13,336 nucleotides of DNA from Caldivirga sp. UBA161 (GTDB lineage: Archaea; Thermoproteota; Thermoprotei; Thermoproteales; Thermocladiaceae): contig NZ_DAXS01000049.1 in the NCBI RefSeq assembly GCF_002506515.1, forward strand, positions 1-13,336, written 5' to 3'. Shown piece by piece: positions 1 through 7,390 of this stretch; the stretch's first letter is position 1; each line of letters starts with the position of its first letter. Both the position numbers and the translations under genes were made by a program. The notes below the pieces were generated by a model. The model did no database searches. It was given only the letters and a program-made list of their open reading frames with translations, and had not been told where the DNA came from.

Positions 1-45
1 AGGAGATAATGGTATGTTTTTGATTTAAACGAACTTAAATATAAT

Positions 46-71
46 TTCTTTTTTACTTTTCTCGATTTTTA
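46..71 (+). terminator. T-rich tract, possible terminator
   Basis: A pyrimidine-rich run containing several T stretches sits in otherwise gene-free DNA. Archaeal transcription commonly stops in T-rich tracts, so this could end a plus-strand gene lying left of the window. No stem-loop is seen, and no upstream gene is visible to confirm it. The rest of 1-180 holds no ORF or recognisable signal. Confidence 0.25.
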
Positions 72-183
72 ATATGATTGTTCATGTTATGTGGATTCTT
101 TGCTTAGGGTGCATTGAATTGTAATGCGGTGTTTGTTTAGGTATTTGCAAGATATAGATTGTACTGCGGCTATGGGGCTTCAT

Positions 184-193
184 GTTTAAAAAG
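184..193 (+). promoter_or_regulatory. TATA box of the 215 gene
   Basis: The sequence gtttaaaaag is centred about 27 bases before the ATG at 215. That is the expected distance from an archaeal TATA box to the transcription start, so the message would begin at or next to the start codon (leaderless). The same arrangement recurs before most genes of this window. Confidence 0.6.
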
Positions 194-214
194 GGGTTGC
201 CTTAATGTTCATTA

Positions 215-586
215 ATGCTTAAGCCTAATGTGTTGTTGGCTGTGGTTAGGGTGATTGAGACGGCTATGGTGGTTGCGGTAATGTACCTGTACGGTATTAA
301 TGCATTAACCCTCCCCTACATTGCAATACCAATGCTAATGTTCGTGATGGCTATAATATTTGCGCTGGTTAAATTAATCTACGTTATAGTTAATATTGAA
401 CCCATGTTGGCTCAGAAGATAATGCTACTAACCTTAGCAGTGGATTTACTCATTAACATTTACCTAGCTTACTTAAGCATGGTGGCTCTTGGTTTAACAT
501 TCATTATGATGCTTTACATGCTCTTCTTCATAAATATTTCAATAAATTTAGTCCTAATAGCCCTCTACGCCAAGACATTACGGTGA
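215..586 (+). CDS. Small four-helix membrane protein, unknown function
   Basis: This 123-residue protein is almost entirely hydrophobic. I see about four membrane segments (roughly residues 7-26, 33-58, 68-91 and 94-118), joined by short loops with few charged residues, and a basic C-terminus (AKTLR). There is no catalytic motif, cysteine cluster or signal peptide distinct from the first helix, and I do not recognise the family. The start is chosen because the ATG lies about 27 bases after a good TATA box; an ATG ten bases earlier runs into a stop after five codons. It converges on the ABC permease gene with only four bases between the stop codons. It is transcribed separately from the exporter, so the proximity is not evidence of shared function. 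It is probably a real gene, since length, hydrophobic pattern and promoter agree. Confidence 0.7.
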   Translation: MLKPNVLLAVVRVIETAMVVAVMYLYGINALTLPYIAIPMLMFVMAIIFALVKLIYVIVNIEPMLAQKIMLLTLAVDLLINIYLAYLSMVALGLTFIMMLYMLFFINISINLVLIALYAKTLR

Positions 587-590
587 GCCC

Positions 591-1346
591 CTAGTAAATG
601 CTCCTCCACCTGGATTTACGTAGTGCAAGTATTGTGAAGATTACGGTCTCAGCCAGTAGCACGATTACGCTTAACTTAATTAACTCCTGTGGGTAATTAG
701 CCTTCAGTATAATGTACTGTAATACCGTGGACACTATGCTAACTGGGGATACTAGGGCAATGTAGGGTGTGGGTAGTAGGTAGGCTGGGTAGAAGACTGG
801 TGGTAGTGTGCCCAGTAGGAAGCCTAATATGCCTGAGAGGGACCAACCATACCTAACGTCATTCATTAGTGTGGATAACGTGAAGCCAAGCATGCTTGCT
901 GCAACCCATTCAAGAGCCAGTATTGGGATTATTATGAGGTATAGGGATGCTGGAATACGCATGATTAACTGTATCAGTATAATGAATACTGCTAGGCCTG
1001 GTAGGGCGTAGGTTAATTCAGATAATGCTAGGCCGAGGGTGTAGGATATTGGGTTAAGCCTGGTGTTTATCAGCATTGACTGGTACTTTAACTCAAGCCT
1101 CAGGTAGGCTGCATCACCTATTATTGTGAATCCACCACTTGAGCTAACAGCCATGGCTAAGCCACCCAGTAACCCAAAGCTCATGTAGCGTACTCCACCG
1201 AATATAGTCATTATTACTACTATGGATAATGGATTAAGGAGGGAGGAGACTAACCAGAAGGGCTCCCTAATGACTGCCAGCCATCCGTAGAACCAGGCGA
1301 AGACGATTACTGACTTAACTTGAGTCCAAATCCCCTGTAGGCTCAT
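591..1346 (-). CDS. ABC-2 type exporter permease
   Basis: This is the membrane subunit of an ABC exporter. The protein of about 251 residues has six hydrophobic segments, and near the C-terminal third it has the run PPVFYPAYLLP, which matches the PPVxYP-type motif common in ABC-2 permeases. Residues before the first helix are amphipathic, as usual for the family. I prefer the ATG at 1346: it follows a purine-rich GGGGTGGT that can act as a Shine-Dalgarno site. A TTG at 1364 and a GTG at 1349 in the same frame are alternatives. The start lies inside the end of the ATPase gene (overlap about 32 bases), so the two are surely co-transcribed and probably translationally coupled. The substrate cannot be read from sequence; drugs, lipids or polysaccharides are typical for this class. 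Family call secure, substrate unknown. Confidence 0.85.
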   Translation of the reverse strand: MSLQGIWTQVKSVIVFAWFYGWLAVIREPFWLVSSLLNPLSIVVIMTIFGGVRYMSFGLLGGLAMAVSSSGGFTIIGDAAYLRLELKYQSMLINTRLNPISYTLGLALSELTYALPGLAVFIILIQLIMRIPASLYLIIIPILALEWVAASMLGFTLSTLMNDVRYGWSLSGILGFLLGTLPPVFYPAYLLPTPYIALVSPVSIVSTVLQYIILKANYPQELIKLSVIVLLAETVIFTILALRKSRWRSIY

Positions 1347-2268
1347 CACTATACCACCCCCCAATTAGCCTAATCACAACGTCCTCAAGGGTCTTCCTCC
1401 TCATTAATGCCTTCCCACCTATTTTAGCACACTCACTGGCTATTAATGATGAATCCTCACTAGTGTCCACGTAGACTAGGTACCTGTTGTTTAACTTAAC
1501 GTAACTGTAGCCCTCGAATATTGGCTTACTAATGCCGTAAACCTCAACAACGTACTCACCATTAACCTTACTTAATAATTCACTAACAGTGCCCCTACTC
1601 ACCACTAATCCATTATTCATTATTATTACTTCATCACTTAGGAATTCAGCCTCCTCAATGTAGTGCGTAGTCAGTATGACGGTTGAATTACCCTTAAGCC
1701 TAGCTAAGGCATCCCACACGCTCCTCCTACTGAATACATCAAGCCCAGTGGTTGGCTCATCCATGAAAACTAACTCAGCATTACTGGCGAGGGCCATGGC
1801 AACTAGGGCCCTTCGCTTATACCCACCGGATAGGTTATTCATTATCTTATTCCTAACACCCCACAAGCCAAGTTCCTCAAGTGCCCTCCTGGCCTCGGCC
1901 TTAGCGTCACTTATTGAGAAGCCTCTAAAGACTAGGTATGAGAAGACTAATTCATAAGGCGTCACAAAGTATATTGGCTTAGCCTCCTGAGGTATGGAGG
2001 CTATCCTAGGCCTAACCCTCTCAGGATTCCTTAAGGCATCCTCCCCAAGTATAATTAACTTACCAGTACTGGGTTCAAGTTCAGTGGTAAGTATTCTAAC
2101 TAGCGTTGTCTTACCTGCACCATTAGGGCCAAGTAAGGTAACTACCTTACCTCGATTAACGCTTAAGTCAGCGTTCCTTAAAGCCCACTTAACACCATCA
2201 TACGTCTTACCTAATCCCTCAGCATTAATCACTATTCCATGAGGATCAAGGCTTACTCCACCTGCCAT
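1315..2268 (-). CDS. ABC exporter ATP-binding protein
   Basis: This is the ATPase that powers the exporter whose permease overlaps its 3' end. Numbering from the longest ORF (ATG at 2322, 335 residues), the motifs are Walker A GPNGAGKTT (65-73), Q-loop PQEA (Q112), signature LSGGYKRR (164-171), Walker B LVFMDEP (184-190), D-loop GLD (193-195) and the switch histidine H220. A C-terminal region of about 85 residues follows, as in DrrA/CcmA-like exporters. I place the start at the internal ATG at 2268 (317 residues): a weak TATA-like box lies about 27 bases before it, another (2329-2338) would start transcription near 2306, and neither supports 2322. The 18 extra codons also include rare CGC and GCG. 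Family certain; start moderately sure. Confidence 0.9.
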   Translation of the reverse strand: MAGGVSLDPHGIVINAEGLGKTYDGVKWALRNADLSVNRGKVVTLLGPNGAGKTTLVRILTTELEPSTGKLIILGEDALRNPERVRPRIASIPQEAKPIYFVTPYELVFSYLVFRGFSISDAKAEARRALEELGLWGVRNKIMNNLSGGYKRRALVAMALASNAELVFMDEPTTGLDVFSRRSVWDALARLKGNSTVILTTHYIEEAEFLSDEVIIMNNGLVVSRGTVSELLSKVNGEYVVEVYGISKPIFEGYSYVKLNNRYLVYVDTSEDSSLIASECAKIGGKALMRRKTLEDVVIRLIGGWYSDEPTGDLDSS

Positions 2269-2331
2269 TAATAAGCGTTTCGCGCCCAATAGGTATTTCA
2301 CTGAGTTAACTTGATTACTCATGAGGAATCC

Positions 2332-2337
2332 TTAATA
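2332..2337 (+). promoter_or_regulatory. TATA-like box of the CinA-type gene
   Basis: TTAATA is centred about 27 bases before the ATG at 2362, fitting a leaderless start. The box lies in the short divergent region shared with the ABC ATPase gene. Read on the other strand it is TATTAA, so it could serve both directions. Confidence 0.45.
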
Positions 2338-2361
2338 CCCACTTGTTAGCCTCCTGGAACT

Positions 2362-3135
2362 ATGAGGGCTTACGTAATAACCATAGGTAATGAGATACTT
2401 AAGGGTAGGACAATAAACACTAACGCAGCCCATATCGGCAGGGTACTCACGTATGCTGGCTATGATGTCATTAGAATGGTTGTTGTACCTGATGAAATTG
2501 ATGAAATAGTGTGGGCCTTTAGGGATGGCTTAAGTAGGGCTGATTTAATAGTATCAACAGGAGGCCTTGGGCCAACCTTCGATGATAAGACCGTTGAAGC
2601 CTTAGCCAAGGCACTTAACCTAGAGCTTGAGTTAAACCAGGAGGCGTACAGTATGGTTAAGAGTAAGTATGATAAGCTTGGGGTTGAGTTAACTAGGGAG
2701 AGGATTAAAATGGCTTACATGCCTAAGGGAGCTAAACCACTGCCTAACCCAGTGGGTACTGCTCCAGGAGTCTACATTGAGTACGCTGGAAGAAGGATAC
2801 TCACCCTACCAGGTGTGCCTGCTGAAATGGAGGCAATACTTGATGAAGTCCTACCGCAGTTAAGGGTTCCAGGTAGGTATTATTATGAGGAGTCGGTGGT
2901 GGTGAGGGGGATTATGGAGAGTGCCCTAGCGCCCGTGGTTAATGATGTTATGAGGCTTAACGCCGGTTTAGTTTACGTGAAGAGCCACCCTAAGGGTATT
3001 GAGATTGATAAGCCTGTGGTGGAGGTTGAGGTATCAGCCTCAGGCAGTAGTGAAGAGGAGGTTAAGGGTAGGGTTAAGGAGGCTATTAGGCAAATACTGG
3101 ATAGGGCTAAGTCCATTAATCCACAATGCTGTTAA
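2362..3135 (+). CDS. CinA/MoCF-family molybdopterin-binding-like protein
   Basis: This 257-residue protein matches the N-terminal (MoCF/MoaB-like) domain of CinA, COG1058. Visible family motifs are GNEILKGRTINTN (9-21), TGGLGPTFDD (66-75), which is the nucleotide/pterin-binding core, and LPNPVGTAPGV (127-137) followed by LPGVPAEM (149-156). The C-terminal nicotinamide-nucleotide amidase domain of bacterial CinA is absent, as is usual in archaea. Members are annotated as molybdopterin-binding proteins or linked to pyridine-nucleotide repair by ADP-ribose hydrolysis; which applies here cannot be told. The sequence ends in two cysteines (PQCC). The start follows a TATA box by about 27 bases. Its TAA overlaps the TAA of the opposing Nramp-type gene within a shared TTAA. 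Family call firm, exact reaction uncertain. Confidence 0.85.
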   Translation: MRAYVITIGNEILKGRTINTNAAHIGRVLTYAGYDVIRMVVVPDEIDEIVWAFRDGLSRADLIVSTGGLGPTFDDKTVEALAKALNLELELNQEAYSMVKSKYDKLGVELTRERIKMAYMPKGAKPLPNPVGTAPGVYIEYAGRRILTLPGVPAEMEAILDEVLPQLRVPGRYYYEESVVVRGIMESALAPVVNDVMRLNAGLVYVKSHPKGIEIDKPVVEVEVSASGSSEEEVKGRVKEAIRQILDRAKSINPQCC

Positions 3136-4406
3136 AGGGATGATACAGCTGCGTAAACGCCAAGCACCAGTATTAGTATTGCGGTGGCGTATAATGCAAG
3201 AGCCCTAACCCTACCTATTGCATAAGAGCCCACTAGCCTACGGTCTGATGTCAACCTTATCAGTAGTATTAATGGTACTGAGAGGGCTATTGAGTTAAAT
3301 ATCATTATGTCAATTATTGTGTTAGCCAGATTCCTCGACAGTAAGACTAATAATGCGGCTGGGATAACTTCGATTAAGTAGAATAAGTAGAAGACCTTAG
3401 CATTCCTAAACCTATACCTAAAACCACTGGGTTCACCTAAGTATTCACCCAACCCATAGGCGAAGCCCATGCTTATTACGAATACCGCCAATGTGGCTGC
3501 TGCAATTAACCCCACTGACGCCGCGTAGAACCAGTAATTACCCATAATCAATCTTATTGACCTCAGGGTATTTAGGAAACCATCAACGGAGCCGCCCTTA
3601 ATCCTAAGCCCATAGCCAATTAAGGCGCCGGCAACCATTAGTAATTCACTGATCGCAGCCCCCACAGCAGTCTCAAACCTCTCATGAGTATAGTGACTGG
3701 GTTTAAGCCCCTTATCCACTATTGCGGATGACTGATAGTACAGCATCCAGGGCATTATGGCCGCCCCTATGTTAGCGGCCAGTAAGCCAATGTAACTAAC
3801 GTTACTGTATGAGCTTGGGTTAAACATGAGTTCAGTGGATTCATATAGGGCTGTGGGGTTAAGGCCAATGACTATGAATGCGGCTAAGTAAACTAGAATT
3901 AATGTTGATAGTAATAGGAGAATGTCCTCAATCCTCCTGTATGATCCACTAAGGAGTATTATAATTGTGTGTAGGGTCAATATGATTAATACTGATGCAA
4001 TTACAGGTATACCTAAGGTTAATCCCACAGCAGCCACTGAGGCATATTCACCTAAGTATGCTGCACCATCAATGAGCATCATAAGTAGGAGTGAGGATAA
4101 TGCAGCCCTCTTACCGTACCTATCCTTAATGATTTCTCCAATACCCCTACCACTACCCAACGCTAACCTAATGGTTAATTCCTGAGTGAAGTAGAGCGGT
4201 ATTGTAAGTAGTATTAGCCATGGTATCATTAGGTAGCTTAAGTAGTAGCCACTCTGCATTGCAGTTAATAGGCTTGGTGCATCAACATCAGCAAGCATCA
4301 CCAACCAACCTGGACCCAGAATGCTCCTAATCCTCCCCCCAGTGCTCCTTAATGTTTTCGCTAATTTATTAGATACAGCTAACACTCTCTCAGTCCCAGG
4401 TAACAC
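3132..4406 (-). CDS. Nramp-related divalent metal transporter
   Basis: This 424-residue protein has about eleven membrane segments and the order of Nramp transporters (COG1914). TM1 reads GPGWLVMLADVDAPSLLTAM (31-50): the metal-binding aspartate (D42) is kept, but the classical DPGN is DAPS. TM6 carries IMPWMLYYQSS (217-227), where canonical Nramps have MPHNLYLHS; the methionine M218 is kept. The cytoplasmic stretch QELTIRLALGSGRGIGEIIKDRYG (75-98) is typical. These differences place it among divergent archaeal Nramp-related proteins, so manganese or iron uptake is likely but magnesium or another ion is possible. The start is a GTG at 4406, with a TATA box (AGTATAAG) about 28 bases upstream. 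It is monocistronic and separated by 55 bases from the cysteine-cluster gene. Family confident; ion uncertain. Confidence 0.85.
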   Translation of the reverse strand: MLPGTERVLAVSNKLAKTLRSTGGRIRSILGPGWLVMLADVDAPSLLTAMQSGYYLSYLMIPWLILLTIPLYFTQELTIRLALGSGRGIGEIIKDRYGKRAALSSLLLMMLIDGAAYLGEYASVAAVGLTLGIPVIASVLIILTLHTIIILLSGSYRRIEDILLLLSTLILVYLAAFIVIGLNPTALYESTELMFNPSSYSNVSYIGLLAANIGAAIMPWMLYYQSSAIVDKGLKPSHYTHERFETAVGAAISELLMVAGALIGYGLRIKGGSVDGFLNTLRSIRLIMGNYWFYAASVGLIAAATLAVFVISMGFAYGLGEYLGEPSGFRYRFRNAKVFYLFYLIEVIPAALLVLLSRNLANTIIDIMIFNSIALSVPLILLIRLTSDRRLVGSYAIGRVRALALYATAILILVLGVYAAVSSL

Positions 4407-4430
4407 GCTAATAAAGCTTACTCAATGATA

Positions 4431-4438
4431 CTTATACT
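4431..4438 (-). promoter_or_regulatory. TATA box of the Nramp-type gene
   Basis: On the minus strand AGTATAAG is centred about 28 bases before the GTG at 4406, which supports that GTG as a leaderless start. Confidence 0.5.
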
Positions 4439-4461
4439 TAACTAAAATACGTTGAGGTAAC

Positions 4462-5112
4462 TTAACTTACTGATGCATCCACTGAAACATCAATACTCCT
4501 GCAGTTTAAGGCGCAGTCAATTGGACTGGAGCATTCACAGTTAACCTTACCGCCACTGCACAATACCCTATTAACTGTGATAAATCTAATAGCAGTATTC
4601 ACGTCCTCGAAAACAACATTCCTAACATTATCCATAGGTATATTATAGATTAAGCGTTCATCAATACTACCGTGAGTGGGTATGTATAAGTTAATAATCC
4701 TGGAATTCCTAAGAAGTAGGTGAAGTATTGATGATGACTCATCCCTAATGGGCTCCACGTAGAATTCACCATCAATGTAGTCATGAACCATCACGTAGGT
4801 GTTGGGCTGCACAATATAGGATACGTTACTATGCCTCAGGGATACGTTGAGGGCCTTTAGGAGTACTGGTGATTGATCACTAAGCCTAATTAACACCCAC
4901 TCGGATCCATTTATTAACCTATTAACGTAAACCCACTTACCTGAAGTTAAATAGCCGTTAATGGTGAGGAGTATGTTCTTACCCTTAACCACGGGGTAGG
5001 CCTCATAAGCTTCAGCATCATTAACCATATATATTACGTTGCGGCCAGGTACCCTACTGAAGGCATCCCTCCAATTTAATGTTATGTATGTGTTACCTTT
5101 AATGCACATCAT
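4462..5112 (-). CDS. Unknown protein with C-terminal cysteine cluster, downstream of tbp
   Basis: I do not recognise this 216-residue protein. Most of it (residues 1-180) alternates short beta-like hydrophobic stretches with polar turns, with no signal peptide and no membrane helix. Near the end five cysteines form C185-x6-C192-x-C194-x5-C200-x3-C204, which could bind zinc or an iron-sulfur cluster; a further cysteine is at position 3. The tail (VDASVS) is short and mildly acidic. Its ATG directly follows the TAA of tbp with no base between, and there is no TATA box of its own, so it must be co-transcribed with tbp. That suggests, without proving, a role tied to transcription initiation or simply shared expression. 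A second ATG is the next codon, so the start is ambiguous by one residue. Confidence 0.75.
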   Translation of the reverse strand: MMCIKGNTYITLNWRDAFSRVPGRNVIYMVNDAEAYEAYPVVKGKNILLTINGYLTSGKWVYVNRLINGSEWVLIRLSDQSPVLLKALNVSLRHSNVSYIVQPNTYVMVHDYIDGEFYVEPIRDESSSILHLLLRNSRIINLYIPTHGSIDERLIYNIPMDNVRNVVFEDVNTAIRFITVNRVLCSGGKVNCECSSPIDCALNCRSIDVSVDASVS

Positions 5113-5697
5113 TTACGTTTCCTCATATGCAGACTCCTCCTCAATAACGTATAGTGCATTAATCTCCTTTAATTTATCGTAAAGTTTACGAACAGCCACG
5201 GCTACATCAGCCTCCTTCTTAGCTCCTGTGCAAACTATCTTACCTGAACTAAACACTAGTATAACAACCTTAGGGTCATTCATCCTATATATTAACCCCG
5301 GGAACTGCTCAGGCTCATACATTGAGTTCTCAAGGAGTAGCGCAGCCTTCTCAATATTAACCTCAGCGTGCAAATTACCTGAGGCAACAATGTTCTGAAC
5401 CTGAATATCTGAATCATTCTGTATCTGTGCACCACGTTGATTAAGGGTCTTAACAAGGTACTTAACAGCCCTCTTCAATTCCTCCTCACTCTTAGCTCCT
5501 GTGCAAACCATCTTACCCGTCCTGAATATTAAGGCCGATATCTTAGGCCTCTGGAATCTTAGTATTAAGCCAGGGAATTGATCAGGATTATACTCAGCGG
5601 CAGGCAGAACTTCTGCAAGCCTTTCTAGGTCCAGATCAACACCCAGGTTCACAGTCGCCACTATATTCTCAATTCTGTATACGGGTTCCTTCGGCAT
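5113..5697 (-). CDS. tbp: TATA-box-binding protein (TBP)
   Basis: This is the general transcription factor that binds TATA boxes and, with TFB, recruits archaeal RNA polymerase. The two imperfect repeats of the TBP saddle are plain: NIVATVNLG...NPDQFPGLILRF...FRTGKMVCTGAK in the first half, and NIVASGNLH...EPEQFPGLIYRM...FSSGKIVCTGAK in the second. The C-terminus is acidic (EEESAYEET), as in many archaeal TBPs. I choose the ATG at 5697 (194 residues), which gives the usual N-terminus MPKEPVYRIENIVA. A GTG at 5751 would add 18 residues translated from what looks like the promoter, including a 13-bp inverted repeat. It heads a two-gene unit with the cysteine-cluster gene. Confidence 0.97.
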   Translation of the reverse strand: MPKEPVYRIENIVATVNLGVDLDLERLAEVLPAAEYNPDQFPGLILRFQRPKISALIFRTGKMVCTGAKSEEELKRAVKYLVKTLNQRGAQIQNDSDIQVQNIVASGNLHAEVNIEKAALLLENSMYEPEQFPGLIYRMNDPKVVILVFSSGKIVCTGAKKEADVAVAVRKLYDKLKEINALYVIEEESAYEET

Positions 5698-5709
5698 CCT
5701 AATCCTTTT

Positions 5710-5738
5710 AAAGCTTTTTAAGCTCCTTAAAAAGCTTT
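5710..5738 (-). promoter_or_regulatory. Perfect 13-bp inverted repeat in the tbp promoter
   Basis: On the minus strand AAAGCTTTTTAAG (5738-5726), a GAG spacer and CTTAAAAAGCTTT (5722-5710) form perfect 13-base arms. The element lies 13-41 bases before the tbp ATG, where the TATA box must be. The upstream arm is centred near -33 and the downstream arm near -20, so the upstream arm suits a TATA box with a leader of a few bases. It may be an operator for a dimeric regulator, or a double TBP site used for autoregulation. The symmetry is seen directly; the function is inferred. Confidence 0.6.
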
Positions 5739-5797
5739 CCTCCAAAAACACTAAAACCTCAACGCAAGCTGCACTTATAGCTGGGTTAATAATTCAT

Positions 5798-7357
5798 CTA
5801 ACCAGGGCTTAGGTGGTTTACTGTGCTTAAACCTGATTTAACAATATAAGTCAATAACTCCTTAAAGAGGCGCCTAATACCCCCAGACACAGCTAATGAT
5901 ACTGCCAAGTATGTTACCATCGTTAAAACTGCACCAATTGTAATTCTAATTAATTCACCAACAGCACCCTTAACGGGTGGGTATTTAGTAAGTATTATTG
6001 TTGACTCTAGGTAAGTTAATAAGGCTGCTAATAATGCTGGGGTAATTATATCAAGGATTATTGACTTCACAGGCACCTTAAGCCTACGCCTAGATTCAAG
6101 GTGAATGAACCTGTACATTAGGCTAATGAGTGTCGCTAATATTGAGGCCAATAATACACCACTTATTACCGGTGAAGGCAACTTAACCGATTCTGCCAAG
6201 AGTATTAGTGGGTATATTGAGGTTAAGTAAGCTATTGTTAGTATGAATTCAGCGAAGTGGGCGTGGAAGACTAAGCTACCTACATATGTCTTGAACGTTA
6301 CTTCACCATTAAAATCCACTCTATCTATTCCCTGCATAATCCATGAGTAGTATTGGTTAATTATTGAAGTAATAGTTGAGGCTGTGAGTAGAATAACTGG
6401 AATCCTCAAGTACTGTATGAATGAGTAGTCCTGGGGCCTTAGGAAGTAGACTATGTATGGTTCATAGAATATTAGGAAGAGGGCCACCATAATGGTTATG
6501 TTGAGTAGGATTAGTAAGTCAATGTAAAACCTCCTCTCAAGATCCTTACCGCTCAGTAATTCACCGTATGTGACGTTAATTATGCCTGTGGCTAATCCAA
6601 GAGCCTTACCTTGAACATTAAGTACCTGCCACATTGCATTATCCAGGATGCCACCCACGTAGCCTATTATCATTGAGTCCATGCTCCTTAAATTCCCTGC
6701 ACCATAACCAATCAATGGTACCCATGATGCGGCAATAGTTTCCTTAAAGTACCTACCCAATGACCCAATCCTACTTAGCCTCGTTAACACTGTTGTTAAG
6801 CCGTAGGCTGCCGCTGATAGAGTTATTATTATTGAGGATACTAAGACAGAGAATAGGCTCCATCCGCTGTACATTATGTAGACTATTGAGAGTAGTTTAA
6901 TGATGGATGCAACTAAGCCCACCCCCTGAAGCCTAACCCTATCAACAACAGTTAGTATACTGTTTACGTAACCCTGCAGATAACTGGCGAAGGTGGATGC
7001 CACCGTTAAGTAGGCTACCTCAATGTATATTTGCCTAAACCTCCAGGAGACCCCTGTAATGTAAAGTAACGCTATTACGGAACCCAGTAAGCCTGACATT
7101 AAGTATAAGGTCATCATATACGTGCTTGGCTTACCATCCCTAGCAGTGGCCCTAGTAGCCATAAATGACACTATTGTCTGAATTATAAGACCCATTATTA
7201 CAGCACCATTAACAACATTAAGTACACCCAGTGAGAATGTTGCAAGCTTCCTAGTAACAAGCAGTGAGAAAACTAGGCTAGCTAACAGTGATACTACTGA
7301 TGTCGTTACTGCAAGTAGCCTAACCCTAACACCCTCTCTAGGCATTCTTGAATTCAT
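5798..7357 (-). CDS. Polysaccharide flippase-like multi-pass membrane protein (MATE/MOP superfamily)
   Basis: This 519-residue protein has about fourteen hydrophobic segments across its whole length. It opens with an N-terminal helix followed by SLLVTRKLATFSLGVLNVV, a pattern typical of Wzx-like oligosaccharide flippases (polysaccharide biosynthesis protein family), in which a basic residue and aromatic/glycine positions lie between the first two helices. Such proteins move lipid-linked sugars across the cytoplasmic membrane, which in archaea would serve S-layer glycosylation or surface polysaccharide. No glycosyltransferase genes lie nearby, so the role rests on topology and family resemblance. 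A region near residues 245-280 is more polar. The ATG at 7357 follows a TATA-like TTTTATTA by 26 bases; an ATG four codons later is the alternative. Confidence 0.7.
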   Translation of the reverse strand: MNSRMPREGVRVRLLAVTTSVVSLLASLVFSLLVTRKLATFSLGVLNVVNGAVIMGLIIQTIVSFMATRATARDGKPSTYMMTLYLMSGLLGSVIALLYITGVSWRFRQIYIEVAYLTVASTFASYLQGYVNSILTVVDRVRLQGVGLVASIIKLLSIVYIMYSGWSLFSVLVSSIIITLSAAAYGLTTVLTRLSRIGSLGRYFKETIAASWVPLIGYGAGNLRSMDSMIIGYVGGILDNAMWQVLNVQGKALGLATGIINVTYGELLSGKDLERRFYIDLLILLNITIMVALFLIFYEPYIVYFLRPQDYSFIQYLRIPVILLTASTITSIINQYYSWIMQGIDRVDFNGEVTFKTYVGSLVFHAHFAEFILTIAYLTSIYPLILLAESVKLPSPVISGVLLASILATLISLMYRFIHLESRRRLKVPVKSIILDIITPALLAALLTYLESTIILTKYPPVKGAVGELIRITIGAVLTMVTYLAVSLAVSGGIRRLFKELLTYIVKSGLSTVNHLSPG

Positions 7358-7378
7358 TGGCTTGACTTAAGCTTAGTT

Positions 7379-7387
7379 AATAAAATT
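7379..7387 (-). promoter_or_regulatory. TATA box of the flippase-like gene
   Basis: On the minus strand an A/T-only box (ATTTTATTA) is centred about 26 bases before the ATG at 7357, supporting that start and a leaderless message. Confidence 0.45.
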
Positions 7388-7390
7388 ATC

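Noticed and set aside
808..2242. Plus-strand ORFs of 67-93 codons opposite the ABC exporter genes
   Set aside because: They are antisense shadows of strongly supported genes and have no promoter or recognisable motif.
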